A stretch of 64,000 bases of DNA. Source: Thioalkalivibrio sp. ALJ21 (lineage in GTDB: Bacteria > Pseudomonadota > Gammaproteobacteria > Ectothiorhodospirales > Ectothiorhodospiraceae). The stretch covers positions 682,001 through 746,000 of the forward strand of contig NZ_KB905155.1 of NCBI RefSeq assembly GCF_000378605.1. The letters run 5' to 3'. Each line of letters starts with the position of its first letter. The stretch's first letter is position 1. Shown here one piece after another: positions 17,508 to 26,392 of the stretch. The translations under genes were made by a program, and so were the position numbers. Under the pieces are notes generated by a model that saw only the letters and a program-made list of their open reading frames with translations, did not search any database and had not been told where the DNA came from.

Positions 17508-18260
17508 TCAGGACAGCGTCTCGATCACGTGCGTCAGCACATCTTTCACCCGCGCCATCCCTTGATCCAGGTTTCGGCCGATCTCGTCCATGGTGATCTC
17601 GCCCTCGGCACGACCGGCCGCCCAGTTGGCGATCACGGCGCAGCAGGCGTAATTGAGCTCCAGCTCGCGCGCCAGCGCCGTCTCCGGCATGCCGGTCATT
17701 CCCACCAGGTCGCAGCCGTCTCGCGCCATGCGATCGATCTCGGCCGCTGTCTCCAGCCGCGGGCCCTGGGTGGCCCCATACGTCCCTCGGTCCGCCGCCT
17801 CGAGACACAGGTCATCAATCGCGTTCAGCAGCGTCTCCCGCACGCCCTGGTTGTAGGGCCAGGTCATGTCGATATGGGTGACCTCTTCGAGGTCGCCGCC
17901 TTCGAAAAAGGTATTGGCGCGTGACCAGGTGTAATCGATGATCTGATCGGGAATCGCAATCATGCCCGGCTTCATCGCTTCGGTAATGCCGCCGACGGCC
18001 GCCACAGCGATCACGTTGTCGACACCGGCATGCTTCAGGGCCCAGATGTTGGCCCGGTAGTTCACCTGGTGCGGCGGGATGGTGTGACGGGCCCCGTGCC
18101 GCGGGAGAAAGACGATCTCGGTGTCATTCAGCCGCCCGAAGACCAATGGTCCCGACGGTTCGCCATACGGGGTATGCATGACCTGCCTGCGGGTAATCTC
18201 CAGCGACTTCAATTGGGTCAGGCCGGTGCCGCCGATCACGGCAAGACGGGGTGTCGACAT
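17508..18260 (-). CDS. mtnP: S-methyl-5'-thioinosine/thioadenosine phosphorylase
   Basis: Phosphorolysis of the methylthio-nucleoside left after polyamine synthesis, giving methylthioribose-1-phosphate and a purine base. The protein is 250 aa from ATG 18260; longer frames upstream run into hpt. It has GGTGL near the N terminus, LPRHGARHTIPPHQVNYRA, with phosphate- and ribose-site residues, and MTGMPETALARELEL. hpt lies 13 bp upstream in the same direction, which favours methylthioinosine (releasing hypoxanthine) as the substrate, as shown for Pseudomonas aeruginosa PA3004. Sequence alone does not prove this. Confidence 0.88.
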   Translation of the reverse strand: MSTPRLAVIGGTGLTQLKSLEITRRQVMHTPYGEPSGPLVFGRLNDTEIVFLPRHGARHTIPPHQVNYRANIWALKHAGVDNVIAVAAVGGITEAMKPGMIAIPDQIIDYTWSRANTFFEGGDLEEVTHIDMTWPYNQGVRETLLNAIDDLCLEAADRGTYGATQGPRLETAAEIDRMARDGCDLVGMTGMPETALARELELNYACCAVIANWAAGRAEGEITMDEIGRNLDQGMARVKDVLTHVIETLS

Positions 18261-18273
18261 ATGGCGGGTATCC

Positions 18274-18825
18274 CTAGTGGTTCGCGACGGCAAAAATGCC
18301 GGGCGCGTTGCGGAGGTAGTCCTGGTAATCCATCCCGTAGCCAAACACGTACCGATTCGGTACCTCCAGGGCCGCGAAATCGACAGTAATGGCTGGATCG
18401 CGTTCCGGGTTGGCCTTGTCCACCAGTACAACGGAATAGACCTTCTCGGCGCCCTGCTCTTCGCAGAAAGCCTGGATGCCTTCCAGGGTAATGCCACCGT
18501 CGAGGATGTCATCCACGATCACGACAGTACGGCCCTTGATCGGTGTCTGGGGGCGCGCCAGCCAGTGCAGCTGCTCCCCGCCTCGCGTGCCGCCGCGATA
18601 GCGCGTGGCATGCAGATAATCGACCTGCATTGGAAACGACCAGCGGGTCAGCAGCCCGCCCATCAGGACGACCCCGCCATTCATCACGCCCAGGACCAGC
18701 GGGTTGCGGTCCTTGAGTACCTGTGCCGTGCGTTCCGCCAGGCGGTCGATCGCAGTCTCGACTGCATCGCGGCTGTATAGGCAGTCGGCATCTCGGAGCG
18801 TTGCGCGGGCCTGTTCCGGGCTCAT
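18274..18825 (-). CDS. hpt: Hypoxanthine-guanine phosphoribosyltransferase
   Basis: Salvages hypoxanthine or guanine to IMP or GMP with PRPP, 183 aa. Start at ATG 18825 (MSPEQAR); upstream in-frame sequence is not protein-like. The PRPP motif is VVIVDDILDGGITL, the flexible-loop region is HATRYRGGTRGGE, and the purine-pocket region is PNRYVFGYGMDYQDYLRN. It is followed after 13 bp by mtnP, forming a two-gene purine-recovery unit. A strong hairpin (18931-18958) lies upstream, closing the preceding dsrE unit. Confidence 0.93.
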   Translation of the reverse strand: MSPEQARATLRDADCLYSRDAVETAIDRLAERTAQVLKDRNPLVLGVMNGGVVLMGGLLTRWSFPMQVDYLHATRYRGGTRGGEQLHWLARPQTPIKGRTVVIVDDILDGGITLEGIQAFCEEQGAEKVYSVVLVDKANPERDPAITVDFAALEVPNRYVFGYGMDYQDYLRNAPGIFAVANH

Positions 18826-18930
18826 CAAGGGTCCTGCGGTGGTGGTCTGGAGGAAGGATGTTGGCCGAGCGTCTGGCAGACGGCAAGGTCCGGGTCCGGT
18901 ATGCGCGGGCTTTACAGGGCCCTTAAACGC

Positions 18931-18958
18931 AACCGGCCGGCGCAAGGGCCGGCCGGTT
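18931..18958 (-). terminator. Hairpin terminator downstream of the dsrE-like gene
   Basis: AACCGGCCGGC (18931-18941) pairs with GCCGGCCGGTT (18948-18958) around a 6-nt loop, 25 bp past the stop at 18984. A short T-containing tract (GCGTTT) follows on the minus strand. Confidence 0.7.
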
Positions 18959-18983
18959 GGCAAAGCGACGGACGTGGAGACCC

Positions 18984-19352
18984 TTAGTAGGTAAAGGTCA
19001 CGGTGTCGTCGTCCATGGCTTCGGAAATCACGTAGGCGCCGCCCACGGTTTCTTCGATTTCCGGGATCAGGTCGTTGCCCCACAGATCCAGAGTCGGGGT
19101 GCAGACCTTCATCACCACGCCGGCTTCGTGGGCGTCCTTCATGAAGTCGTAGACGCTCTTGCTGGAGCCTTCCTGGACAAACAGGTTTTCGGCAACACCC
19201 TTCTTGGCCAGCTCGCCGGCACGACCGGTCATGACGACTTCAACGTCATATTCCATCGCGGCGGCCACGGTGGCCTGGAAGAACGGGGCACCCAGCTCAG
19301 ACGGGTTGCTCGGATCGGTGTTAACCATGACGATCAGGAGCTTGTCGGCCAT
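18984..19352 (-). CDS. DsrE/DsrF-family sulfur-carrier-like protein
   Basis: Stand-alone DsrE-like domain of 122 aa with an alpha/beta fold. GGAG lies upstream of ATG 19352. The family Cys is Cys84 in MKVCTPTLDLW, the position used for persulfide transfer in DsrE/TusD-type proteins. The protein is acidic with no signal peptide, so cytoplasmic. It is a single-gene unit with a perfect TATAAT promoter and its own terminator, implying strong expression. No dsrF/dsrH partners or dsrAB are nearby, so a role in sulfur trafficking is inferred from the family. Confidence 0.85.
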   Translation of the reverse strand: MADKLLIVMVNTDPSNPSELGAPFFQATVAAAMEYDVEVVMTGRAGELAKKGVAENLFVQEGSSKSVYDFMKDAHEAGVVMKVCTPTLDLWGNDLIPEIEETVGGAYVISEAMDDDTVTFTY

Positions 19353-19418
19353 TTTTGATCTCCAACTTCAGTGGTGAGTGTGAATATTAACAGCTGCTCA
19401 AGCGCAAACCGGTGGCGC

Positions 19419-19448
19419 ATTATAGGCGTGCCAGCGCCTGTGCGCCAA
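19419..19448 (-). promoter_or_regulatory. Promoter of the dsrE-like gene
   Basis: TTGGCG (19443-19448), an 18-bp spacer and a consensus TATAAT (19419-19424) on the minus strand give a start near 19412 and a leader of about 60 nt. Confidence 0.65.
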
Positions 19449-19490
19449 TGTGCCCGCGGGAGTAACTCCTCCGCAGGGGGAGCGCGGTCT

Positions 19491-20534
19491 TCAGGCCGTC
19501 GCTGCCTGCCGGGCCGCAAGCCACTGATGCAGCTGAGCGCGAAGGGCATGAATCCGTCTGGGTTCATTCGCGATGGATTGTGCCCTTAACGCCTCGACCC
19601 TTCGCAAAGCCTGGGCGTCGAGCGGCTGTCCCTGCTGCGACTCGAGAATGGCGTCCGCCTGCTCGGGCTGGTTGCAGATCAGCACCATGTCGCAGCCTGC
19701 CGCCCGCGCCGCCACGGCCCGCTCGGCCGCACTGCCGATGGCCTCGGCACCGGCCATGGCCAGATCATCGCTGAGAATTGCCCCACGGAAACGGAGTTCG
19801 CGGCGCAGGATGTCCTGTAGCCAGATGCGCGAGAAGCCGGCGGGCTGGTCATCCACCTGTGGGTACAGGACGTGCGCGGGCATCACGGCATCGAGATCGC
19901 CCAGTACGGGGCGAAAGGCCGCGATATCGTCGGCCTCGATCTCGGCCAGCGGGCGGTCATCCACCGGGAGCGCGATATGGGAATCCGCCTGGACGGCCCC
20001 GTGTCCGGGGAAATGCTTGCCCACACTGGGCATGCCGCCGGCCGCGAGCCCGCGAATCAGCTCGCCGGCCAGGCGTGCGATGACATCGGGATCATGGTGG
20101 AACGCACGATCCCCAATCACCTCGCTGACACCGATGTCCCGGTCCAGGACCGGGGTGAAACTGAAATCGATGCCCGCCTCGCGCAGCTCCAGCGCCAGCA
20201 ATTCCCCGGTCGCATGGGCCAGTTCGCAGGCCTTGTTGCGATCGTAATCATCGACATGCCCCAGCTCGCGCATGGGCGGTAGCGCGGTGAATCCGTCCCG
20301 CAGACGCTGTACGCGTCCGCCCTCTTGATCCACGGCGATCAGGATGCCGGGTCGCTCGGCGCGTATCGCATCGGTGAGCGCCCTCACCTGCTCCGGCGTA
20401 CCGGCGTTGCGGGCAAAGAGGATGACGCCGCCTGTCGCCGGGTGGCGCAGGCGTTCACGGTCTTCCGGGGTGAGTTCCAGACCGGTCACATCGAGCATGA
20501 CCGGCCCCAGGGGCAGGGATACGGGAGAAGCCAT
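19491..20534 (-). CDS. nagZ: Beta-N-acetylhexosaminidase NagZ
   Basis: Cytoplasmic glycoside hydrolase family 3 enzyme that removes GlcNAc from muropeptides during cell-wall recycling, 347 aa. ATG 20534 is preferred over an in-frame TTG 15 nt upstream. LDVTGLELTPEDRERL starts the barrel, AVDQEGGRVQRL binds substrate, GKHFPGHGAVQADSH carries the catalytic His, and SDDLAM holds the nucleophile Asp. Length matches E. coli NagZ (341 aa). It follows uvrB on the same strand after 42 bp. Confidence 0.96.
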   Translation of the reverse strand: MASPVSLPLGPVMLDVTGLELTPEDRERLRHPATGGVILFARNAGTPEQVRALTDAIRAERPGILIAVDQEGGRVQRLRDGFTALPPMRELGHVDDYDRNKACELAHATGELLALELREAGIDFSFTPVLDRDIGVSEVIGDRAFHHDPDVIARLAGELIRGLAAGGMPSVGKHFPGHGAVQADSHIALPVDDRPLAEIEADDIAAFRPVLGDLDAVMPAHVLYPQVDDQPAGFSRIWLQDILRRELRFRGAILSDDLAMAGAEAIGSAAERAVAARAAGCDMVLICNQPEQADAILESQQGQPLDAQALRRVEALRAQSIANEPRRIHALRAQLHQWLAARQAATA

Positions 20535-20576
20535 TGAACCTGTACTCAACTGGCGCTCGTGACCCGAGCAATCTTT

Positions 20577-22610
20577 TTAGGATAGCGAGGCTTCCGGGCG
20601 AAACGCGAGTGCCTTGAGCTTCTCGATGCGGTCACGGATCCGCGCGGCCTCCTCGAACTCCAGGTCGCGGGCCTTCTGGAACATCTCCTGTTCCAGCTTT
20701 TCGATCTCCTTGGCGGCCTGCTCCGGGGCGTCGATGTAGTCCGGCGCATCCTCGGCCACCTTTTTCTGGCCACGCCGGCGACCGGAGCCCGGCGTGGCAT
20801 TGCGGGCCTCGAGGATGTCGGCGACATTCTTGCGAATGCCCTGCGGGGTGATGCCGTGCGCCTCGTTATGGGCGATCTGCTTCTCCCGCCGGCGCTCGGT
20901 CTCGTCGATCGCCCTCTGCATCGATCCGGTGACCTTGTCGGCGTACAGGATGGCCTTGCCATTCACGTTGCGTGCCGCCCGCCCGATGGTCTGAATCAGC
21001 GAGCGATCGGAGCGCAGGAAGCCCTCCTTGTCGGCATCAAAGATCGCCACCAGCGAGACCTCGGGCATGTCCAGGCCCTCGCGCAGCAGGTTGATCCCCA
21101 CCAGCACGTCAAACTCCCCGAGCCGAAGGTCGCGGATGATCTCCATCCGCTCGACGGTGTCGATATCCGAATGCAGATACCGCACCCGCACGCCATGCTC
21201 CGAGAGATAGTCGGTCAGGTCTTCGGCCATGCGTTTGGTCAGCGTCGTGATCAGTACGCGCTCGTCGCGCTCCACCCGGTCGCGCACCTCGGACAGACAG
21301 TCGTCGACCTGGCTGCCCGCCGGGCGCACCTCGAGAATCGGGTCCAGAAGCCCGGTGGGCCGGACGACCTGATCGACGATGGCCCCGGCATGCTCGCGCT
21401 CGTACGGCCCCGGTGTAGCGGACACGTAGATGGTCTGCGGCTGCAGGGCCTCGAATTCCTCAAAGCGCAGCGGGCGATTGTCCAGCGCCGAGGGCAGACG
21501 GAAGCCGTATTCCACCAGGGTCTCCTTGCGCGAGCGGTCGCCCTTGTACATCCCGCCCACCTGGGGCACCGACACATGCGACTCGTCGACCACCAGCAGC
21601 GCGTCCTGCGGCAGGTAGTCGAAGAAGGTGGGTGGCGGCTCGCCCGGGGCCCGGCCGGAGAGATAGCGCGAGTAGTTTTCGATACCGTTGCAGTAGCCGA
21701 TCTCCAGGATCATCTCCAGGTCGAACAGCGTGCGCTGCTCCAGGCGTTGCGCCTCGACCAGGCGATCCTCCTTGCGCAGGAAATCCAGACGCTCCTTGAG
21801 TTCGTCGCGGATCTGGTCCACCGCCTCCAGCAGCGTCTCGCGCGGGGTCACGTAGTGCGTCTTCGGGTAGATGGTCAGGCGCGGGACGGTACGCAGCTGC
21901 TCGCCGGTCAGCGGGTCGAAGTACGACAGCCGCTCGATCTCGTCGTCGAACAATTCGATACGCACGGCCTCGACCTCGGATTCCGCGGGATGGATGTCGA
22001 TGACCTCCCCGCGTACCCGGTAGGTGGCGCGCCGCAACTCGGTGTCGTTACGGGTGTACTGCAGCTCTGCCAGACGACGCAGCAGGTCGCGCTGGTCGAT
22101 GCGATCCCCGCGCTGGAGGTGCAGGACCATCGAGAGATACTTGCGCGGATCGCCGAGGCCGTAGATGGCCGACACCGAGGCCACGATGATCGCATCCCGG
22201 CGCTCCAGCAGTGCGCGCGTCGCGGACAGGCGCATCTGCTCGATGTGGTCGTTGATCGAGGCATCCTTTTCGATGTAAGTGTCCGAGGACGGGACGTAGG
22301 CCTCCGGCTGGTAGTAGTCGTAGTACGAGACGAAGTACTCCACCGCGTTGTTCGGGAAGAACTCCTTGAACTCGCCATACAGCTGCGCGGCCAGGGTCTT
22401 GTTCGGCGCCAGGATGATGGTCGGGCGCTGCAGATTCTCGATGACGTTGGCGATCGTGAAGGTCTTGCCCGAACCTGTCACACCCAGCAGGACCTGATGC
22501 GCCAGCCCTGCCTCGATGCCGTCGGTCAGCGCGCGGATCGCCGCCGGCTGGTCGCCGGCGGGCTGATACTGCGATACCACCTTGAATTGTTCGCCTTCAT
22601 CTGGCTGCAC
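20577..22610 (-). CDS. uvrB: UvrABC excinuclease subunit B
   Basis: Damage-verifying helicase-like subunit of nucleotide excision repair, 677 aa. Walker A is GVTGSGKT (43-50). The Tyr-rich beta-hairpin that probes the lesion is [16 protein letters not shown]. Helicase motifs [14 protein letters not shown] and IGRAARN are present, and the C-terminal UVR domain ends near [13 protein letters not shown]. Start ATG 22610 ([12 protein letters not shown]) fits the family. It is divergent from the aminotransferase gene. No SOS box was recognised upstream. Confidence 0.98.
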   Translation of the reverse strand: MQPDEGEQFKVVSQYQPAGDQPAAIRALTDGIEAGLAHQVLLGVTGSGKTFTIANVIENLQRPTIILAPNKTLAAQLYGEFKEFFPNNAVEYFVSYYDYYQPEAYVPSSDTYIEKDASINDHIEQMRLSATRALLERRDAIIVASVSAIYGLGDPRKYLSMVLHLQRGDRIDQRDLLRRLAELQYTRNDTELRRATYRVRGEVIDIHPAESEVEAVRIELFDDEIERLSYFDPLTGEQLRTVPRLTIYPKTHYVTPRETLLEAVDQIRDELKERLDFLRKEDRLVEAQRLEQRTLFDLEMILEIGYCNGIENYSRYLSGRAPGEPPPTFFDYLPQDALLVVDESHVSVPQVGGMYKGDRSRKETLVEYGFRLPSALDNRPLRFEEFEALQPQTIYVSATPGPYEREHAGAIVDQVVRPTGLLDPILEVRPAGSQVDDCLSEVRDRVERDERVLITTLTKRMAEDLTDYLSEHGVRVRYLHSDIDTVERMEIIRDLRLGEFDVLVGINLLREGLDMPEVSLVAIFDADKEGFLRSDRSLIQTIGRAARNVNGKAILYADKVTGSMQRAIDETERRREKQIAHNEAHGITPQGIRKNVADILEARNATPGSGRRRGQKKVAEDAPDYIDAPEQAAKEIEKLEQEMFQKARDLEFEEAARIRDRIEKLKALAFRPEASLS

Positions 22611-22701
22611 GCCTTATCCTCCGCGCCTGATTTCAGTATTATTTCGCCACCTTGCGGCCGGTTATGCATTCGCGCCCGGCCGCCCACATCGCCCAACCCG
22701 C

Positions 22702-23904
22702 ATGAGGCCCGCCTTGGATATCGAGCTCTCCGATCGCGTTCAGCGCATCCAGCCCTCCCCCACCCTGGCCGTCAGCGCGCTGGCCGCGCAGCTGCGGGCC
22801 GAGGGCCGCGATATCGTCGGTCTGGGGGCCGGCGAGCCGGATTTCGATACGCCGGAGCATATCAAGCAGGCGGCCATCGACGCGCTTGCCCGCGGGGAAA
22901 CCAAGTACACTCCGGTGGATGGTACGCAGGGCCTGAAAGACGCCATCATCCGCAAGTTTGATCGCGACAACGGGCTTTCGTTCGAGCGTGACCAGATCCT
23001 GGTGTCCTCTGGCGGCAAGCAAAGCATCTTCAACCTATGCCAGGCCCTGCTGAACCCGGGTGACGAGGTGGTGATCCCGGCGCCCTACTGGGTCTCCTAC
23101 CCCGACATCGCACTTCTGGCCGGTGCGCGACCCGTAGTGGTCAGCGCCACCCAGGAGGCGGGATTCCGGATCACGGGCGAGCAACTCGCGGCGGCGATCA
23201 CGCCGAATACCCGCCTGGTGTTTATCAACAGCCCGTCCAACCCCACTGGAGCGGCCTACTCGGCTGACGAGCTGACGGCCCTGGCCGCCGTGCTGCGCGA
23301 ACACCCCCGGGTGGTGATCGCCACCGACGACATGTACGAGCACATCCGGTTTGGCTCCACGCCGTTTGTGAATATCGTGAATGTCGCACCGGATCTGCTC
23401 GAGCGCACCGTCGTGCTCAATGGCGTTTCCAAGGCCTACGCGATGACCGGCTGGCGTATCGGTTATGCCGGTGGACCCAAGAATCTGATCGCGGCGATGA
23501 AGAAGATCCAGTCGCAGAGCACCTCCAACCCTACCTCGATCGCCCAGGCCGGAGCGCAGGCCGCACTGGATGGCGATCAGGGCTGCGTGATCGCCATGTG
23601 TTCCGCGTTCGCCGAACGGGCGCGGCATGTGGTGGACGGCCTGAACGCGATCGACGGCATCGACTGCCTGATGCCCGACGGCACGTTCTACTGCTTTCCA
23701 CGGGTCACCGGCCTGATGCAGGCGGCCGACATCGACACCGATGTCGCCCTCACCAAGCAATTGCTGGACGAAGTCGGAGTCGCCCTGGTGCCCGGCAGTG
23801 CATTCGGCGCCCCGGGCCATGTACGCGTCTCGTTCGCCACCAGCGTCGAGATGCTAGACAAGGCACTGGATCGACTCAGGCAATTCGCCGCGACTCACCG
23901 CTGA
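22702..23904 (+). CDS. aspC: Class I/II PLP-dependent aminotransferase, aspartate aminotransferase type (subgroup Ib)
   Basis: PLP enzyme of 400 aa. It has GLGAGEPDFDTP near the N terminus, NSPSNPTG (178-184 region), the PLP Lys244 in NGVSKAYAMTGWRIGYAGG and a C-terminal substrate-carboxylate region PGHVRVSFA. This subgroup transaminates aspartate and in some bacteria also prephenate. ATG 22702 is chosen; a TTG ten bases later is possible. tRNA-Asn follows on the same strand but has its own promoter. Confidence 0.9.
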   Translation: MRPALDIELSDRVQRIQPSPTLAVSALAAQLRAEGRDIVGLGAGEPDFDTPEHIKQAAIDALARGETKYTPVDGTQGLKDAIIRKFDRDNGLSFERDQILVSSGGKQSIFNLCQALLNPGDEVVIPAPYWVSYPDIALLAGARPVVVSATQEAGFRITGEQLAAAITPNTRLVFINSPSNPTGAAYSADELTALAAVLREHPRVVIATDDMYEHIRFGSTPFVNIVNVAPDLLERTVVLNGVSKAYAMTGWRIGYAGGPKNLIAAMKKIQSQSTSNPTSIAQAGAQAALDGDQGCVIAMCSAFAERARHVVDGLNAIDGIDCLMPDGTFYCFPRVTGLMQAADIDTDVALTKQLLDEVGVALVPGSAFGAPGHVRVSFATSVEMLDKALDRLRQFAATHR

Positions 23905-23919
23905 AGCAACAATTGAAGC

Positions 23920-23948
23920 TTGACGGGGTGGCCGCCCCCCATTACGAT
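23920..23948 (+). promoter_or_regulatory. Promoter of tRNA-Asn
   Basis: TTGACG (23920-23925), 17 bp, TACGAT (23943-23948), ending 11 bp before the mature tRNA 5' end. Near-ideal layout for a stable-RNA promoter. Confidence 0.7.
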
Positions 23949-23959
23949 CTGCGGCCAAT

Positions 23960-24035
23960 TCCCCGGTAGCTCAGTCGGTAGAGCGGGTGACTGTTAATCA
24001 CTAGGTCGGCGGTTCGAGCCCGTCCCGGGGAGCCA
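23960..24035 (+). tRNA. tRNA-Asn (anticodon GTT)
   Basis: 76 nt including an encoded CCA. The acceptor stem TCCCCGG pairs with CCGGGGA. The D-arm contains AGCTCAGTCGGTAGAGC, the anticodon GTT is at 23993-23995 (positions 34-36), the T-loop is GGTTCGAGCCC, and the discriminator is G. All canonical positions are intact. Confidence 0.97.
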
Positions 24036-24043
24036 GATAGAAG

Positions 24044-24081
24044 AAAAAGGGCCAGGTCTGCGATGCAGCCTGGCCCTTTTT
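24044..24081. terminator. Rho-independent terminator after tRNA-Asn, bidirectional
   Basis: AAAAAGGGCCAGG (24044-24056) pairs with CCTGGCCCTTTTT (24069-24081) around a 12-nt loop. The T-run on one strand and A-run on the other let it serve both the tRNA and the convergent cytochrome operon. Confidence 0.9.
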
Positions 24082-24100
24082 CATGCAGCCCACTTCTCGT

Positions 24101-25027
24101 TCAGTCCGGCTCGTGTTCGATGGGGTCCAGCGACTGCAGGTAGGCCGCGATTGCCCGGCGGTCGTCACTGGTCAGGTAGGACGTGCCATGTTCGATCACG
24201 TCGGCCATGCTGCTACCGGCAAAGTCGCCGTCACGGGTAATGCCCATCTCCAGGTAGCGGGCGATATGTCGCGCGCCCCATCGGCCGATGCCCGTTTCCC
24301 GATCTGGCGTAATATTGGGTGCGACGTCGCCATCCGCCATGCGCGCCCCTGCCCCGAGACGCTCAAGATCCAGTCCGCCTGTCCGGGTACGCGGGGTATG
24401 GCATTCCATGCAGTGCCCCAGGGCCTGGGTCAGATAGGCGCCACGGTTCCACTCCTCGGACTCTTCAGGATTCGCCTCGAACTCGCCGGGCTCGAAATGC
24501 AGCCACTTCCATACGCTCAGCGATGGCCGAAAGCGCACGAACCAGTCCAGATCATGCGGGGTGTTATCCTTGGCGACCGGTTCGACCTCGGACTGCAGAT
24601 AGGCCCATAACGCCTCCACGTCCTGGTCCGTCATCTTCGTGTATGCGGTGTACGGAAACGCCGGGTAGTAATGGGTGCCGTTCGGGCTGCGCCCTTCCCT
24701 CAGGGCCTTCGTGAAGTCGCCCTCCGACCAGCCGCCAATGCCGTGCTCTTCGTCCGGGGTGATATTCGGGCCGTAGAACACGCCGAAGGGGCTTTCGATC
24801 GGTCGACCACCGGCCAGGAAGTCGCCATCCTCCGCGGTGTGACAGGTCACACACCCGCCGGCGCGCAAGACGTATTCACCGTAGGCAATACGTTCGTCCT
24901 CGCCCGCCTGGGGATCCTCTTCACCGATCTCCACCTCCGCCTGTGCGACGGAACCCCATGCAAAGGCCGCAATGGCCAGGGCCGGCAGCCAGGCGGCCGG
25001 CCCTGTGCGCCTTGTGGTCACCACCAC
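24101..25027 (-). CDS. Periplasmic diheme cytochrome c
   Basis: 308 aa with a signal peptide (hydrophobic 11-27, likely cleavage after AQA30). Two haem sites are visible: CVTCH (59-63) and CMECH (206-210), each in a cytochrome c-like domain of about 130 residues with internal similarity (GPNITPD and PNITPD after each haem). Similar tandem domains occur in the cytochrome subunits of alcohol/aldehyde dehydrogenases. The start is one of three tandem GTG codons (25027, 25024, 25021). It lies 3 bp after the c-556-type gene, so they form an electron-transfer pair; no dehydrogenase is adjacent. Confidence 0.9.
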   Translation of the reverse strand: MVVTTRRTGPAAWLPALAIAAFAWGSVAQAEVEIGEEDPQAGEDERIAYGEYVLRAGGCVTCHTAEDGDFLAGGRPIESPFGVFYGPNITPDEEHGIGGWSEGDFTKALREGRSPNGTHYYPAFPYTAYTKMTDQDVEALWAYLQSEVEPVAKDNTPHDLDWFVRFRPSLSVWKWLHFEPGEFEANPEESEEWNRGAYLTQALGHCMECHTPRTRTGGLDLERLGAGARMADGDVAPNITPDRETGIGRWGARHIARYLEMGITRDGDFAGSSMADVIEHGTSYLTSDDRRAIAAYLQSLDPIEHEPD

Positions 25028-25030
25028 CGA

Positions 25031-25498
25031 TCAGTCGCGGCGGAAGTCGTCGTGGCAGGCCTGGCAGGACTGCCCCAGGTTACGGAAGCGAATCGGGAGT
25101 TCGTCGTCGTCACCGGCTTCAACCGCGGCATGCAATGCCTCGGCCGCATCCTTGGTGTCCTGAGAAAGCTCCTGGAACCGGTCCCAGTCGTCCCAGATCT
25201 CCTCTTTGGCATCGGTATCGGGGAAATCACTGCCTTCCGGGAACAGTGCCGGGATGTCCGCGGTGAGATCCACCAGATGCCTGGTGTGCATCTCGAGGTT
25301 GTCGCCAAACTCGGCGCCGTCGACAACGACTGCGGCGATAGAGCCGACGTTGCCGCCGATGGACCGCATCACGCCCTGACGGTAGTCAATAGTGGCCTCG
25401 TGCTCGTCAAAGGCATGTACGGAATGCACAGCGCCCAGACCCAGCGCAAGGGTCCCGGCAACGGAAGCCGCAGTCAGAAAACGAAGGGGTTTTTTCAT
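25031..25498 (-). CDS. Cytochrome c-556/c'-family protein
   Basis: 155 aa from ATG 25498, with GGAGG 8 nt upstream; a longer frame adds 9 unsupported residues. The signal peptide probably ends after SVHA29. A four-helix-bundle cytochrome has the haem motif CQACH (145-149) at its C terminus, as in the c' family. YRQGVM places Met44 (about mature residue 15) where c-556 proteins have their sixth haem ligand, suggesting a low-spin electron carrier rather than a gas-binding cytochrome c'. First gene of the pair with the diheme cytochrome. Confidence 0.9.
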   Translation of the reverse strand: MKKPLRFLTAASVAGTLALGLGAVHSVHAFDEHEATIDYRQGVMRSIGGNVGSIAAVVVDGAEFGDNLEMHTRHLVDLTADIPALFPEGSDFPDTDAKEEIWDDWDRFQELSQDTKDAAEALHAAVEAGDDDELPIRFRNLGQSCQACHDDFRRD

Positions 25499-25728
25499 AG
25501 GTTGTCCTCCCTGTTCAAGGAACATCGTAAAGTGCCGCGCAACCGCTGCGGCCTGCCACGTGCAGCCTTCAATATAGATGTCCAGCCGGCGTTCGCGCCA
25601 TCCGCGTCTTCACGTCCCTCTCACGCCAGCCTCTCGACATTGACCCCATAAACTAGCGGGTGTTCCCCGAGGCATCCTTCGAGCGTGTCGCGATACAATC
25701 CGGTGCTCATCCATCCGCCCGGACACCG

Positions 25729-26391
25729 ATGCCTGCCACCGACGAACTGGCCCTGCGCCAGGCGATTATCGAAACCGCGCTCGAGACCAACCGCCGTGGT
25801 CTGAATCAGGGCACCTCGGGGAACGTCAGCGCGCGCCTGGGCGATGGCATGCTGATTACGCCATCCGGCGTGCCCTACGAAGCCCTGCGCCCGGAGGACC
25901 TGGTCGCAGTTGACGCACAGGGACTCTGGCCGGATCACCAGAAGCCTTCCAGCGAGTGGCATTTTCATCGGGCGATCCTCCAGGCGCGCCCGGAGTTGAA
26001 CGCCGTGGTGCATGTCCACTCGACCTACGCCAGCGTGGTCGCGATTCAGGGGCGTGATATCCCCGCCCTGCACTACATGGTGGCGGCGGCCGGGGGCAAT
26101 TCGATCCGTTGTGCCCCCTATGCCACGTTTGGCACGGAGCAGCTTTCACGCTATGCGGTGGAGGCCCTGCAGGATCGACTGGCGTGCCTGCTGGCCAACC
26201 ACGGCATGATTGCGACGGGAGCGGATCTCGCGCGGGCCTTGTGGCTGACCGAAGAGGTCGAACTGCTCGCGCAGCAGTATGTGCTGAGCCTGCAAATTGG
26301 CGGCCCGCAGCTGCTCGGCGATGATGAAATGGCGCGCGTGCTGGAAAAATTCCGGGACTACGGGCCGTCCCGGCGCGCGCAGGGCAGCTGA
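25729..26391 (+). CDS. Class II aldolase/adducin family protein (FucA-like)
   Basis: Zinc aldolase of 220 aa. It has NQGTSGNVSAR and ITPSGVPYE near the N terminus, as in L-fuculose-phosphate aldolase. Metal ligands His95 and His97 (VHVHSTYA) and His158 (ANHGMI) are present with catalytic Glu76. Start ATG 25729 matches family length. No fucose genes are nearby. A TACAAT box lies at 25694-25699. Possible roles are sugar-phosphate cleavage or, given mtnP and mtnA in this window, cleavage of 5-methylthioribulose-1-phosphate. The latter is hypothesis. Confidence 0.88.
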   Translation: MPATDELALRQAIIETALETNRRGLNQGTSGNVSARLGDGMLITPSGVPYEALRPEDLVAVDAQGLWPDHQKPSSEWHFHRAILQARPELNAVVHVHSTYASVVAIQGRDIPALHYMVAAAGGNSIRCAPYATFGTEQLSRYAVEALQDRLACLLANHGMIATGADLARALWLTEEVELLAQQYVLSLQIGGPQLLGDDEMARVLEKFRDYGPSRRAQGS

Positions 26392-26392
26392 A

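Noticed and set aside
22611..22701. LexA (SOS) box upstream of uvrB
   Set aside because: Only a short CTGATTTCAG is seen; the CTGT-N8-ACAG spacing is not met.
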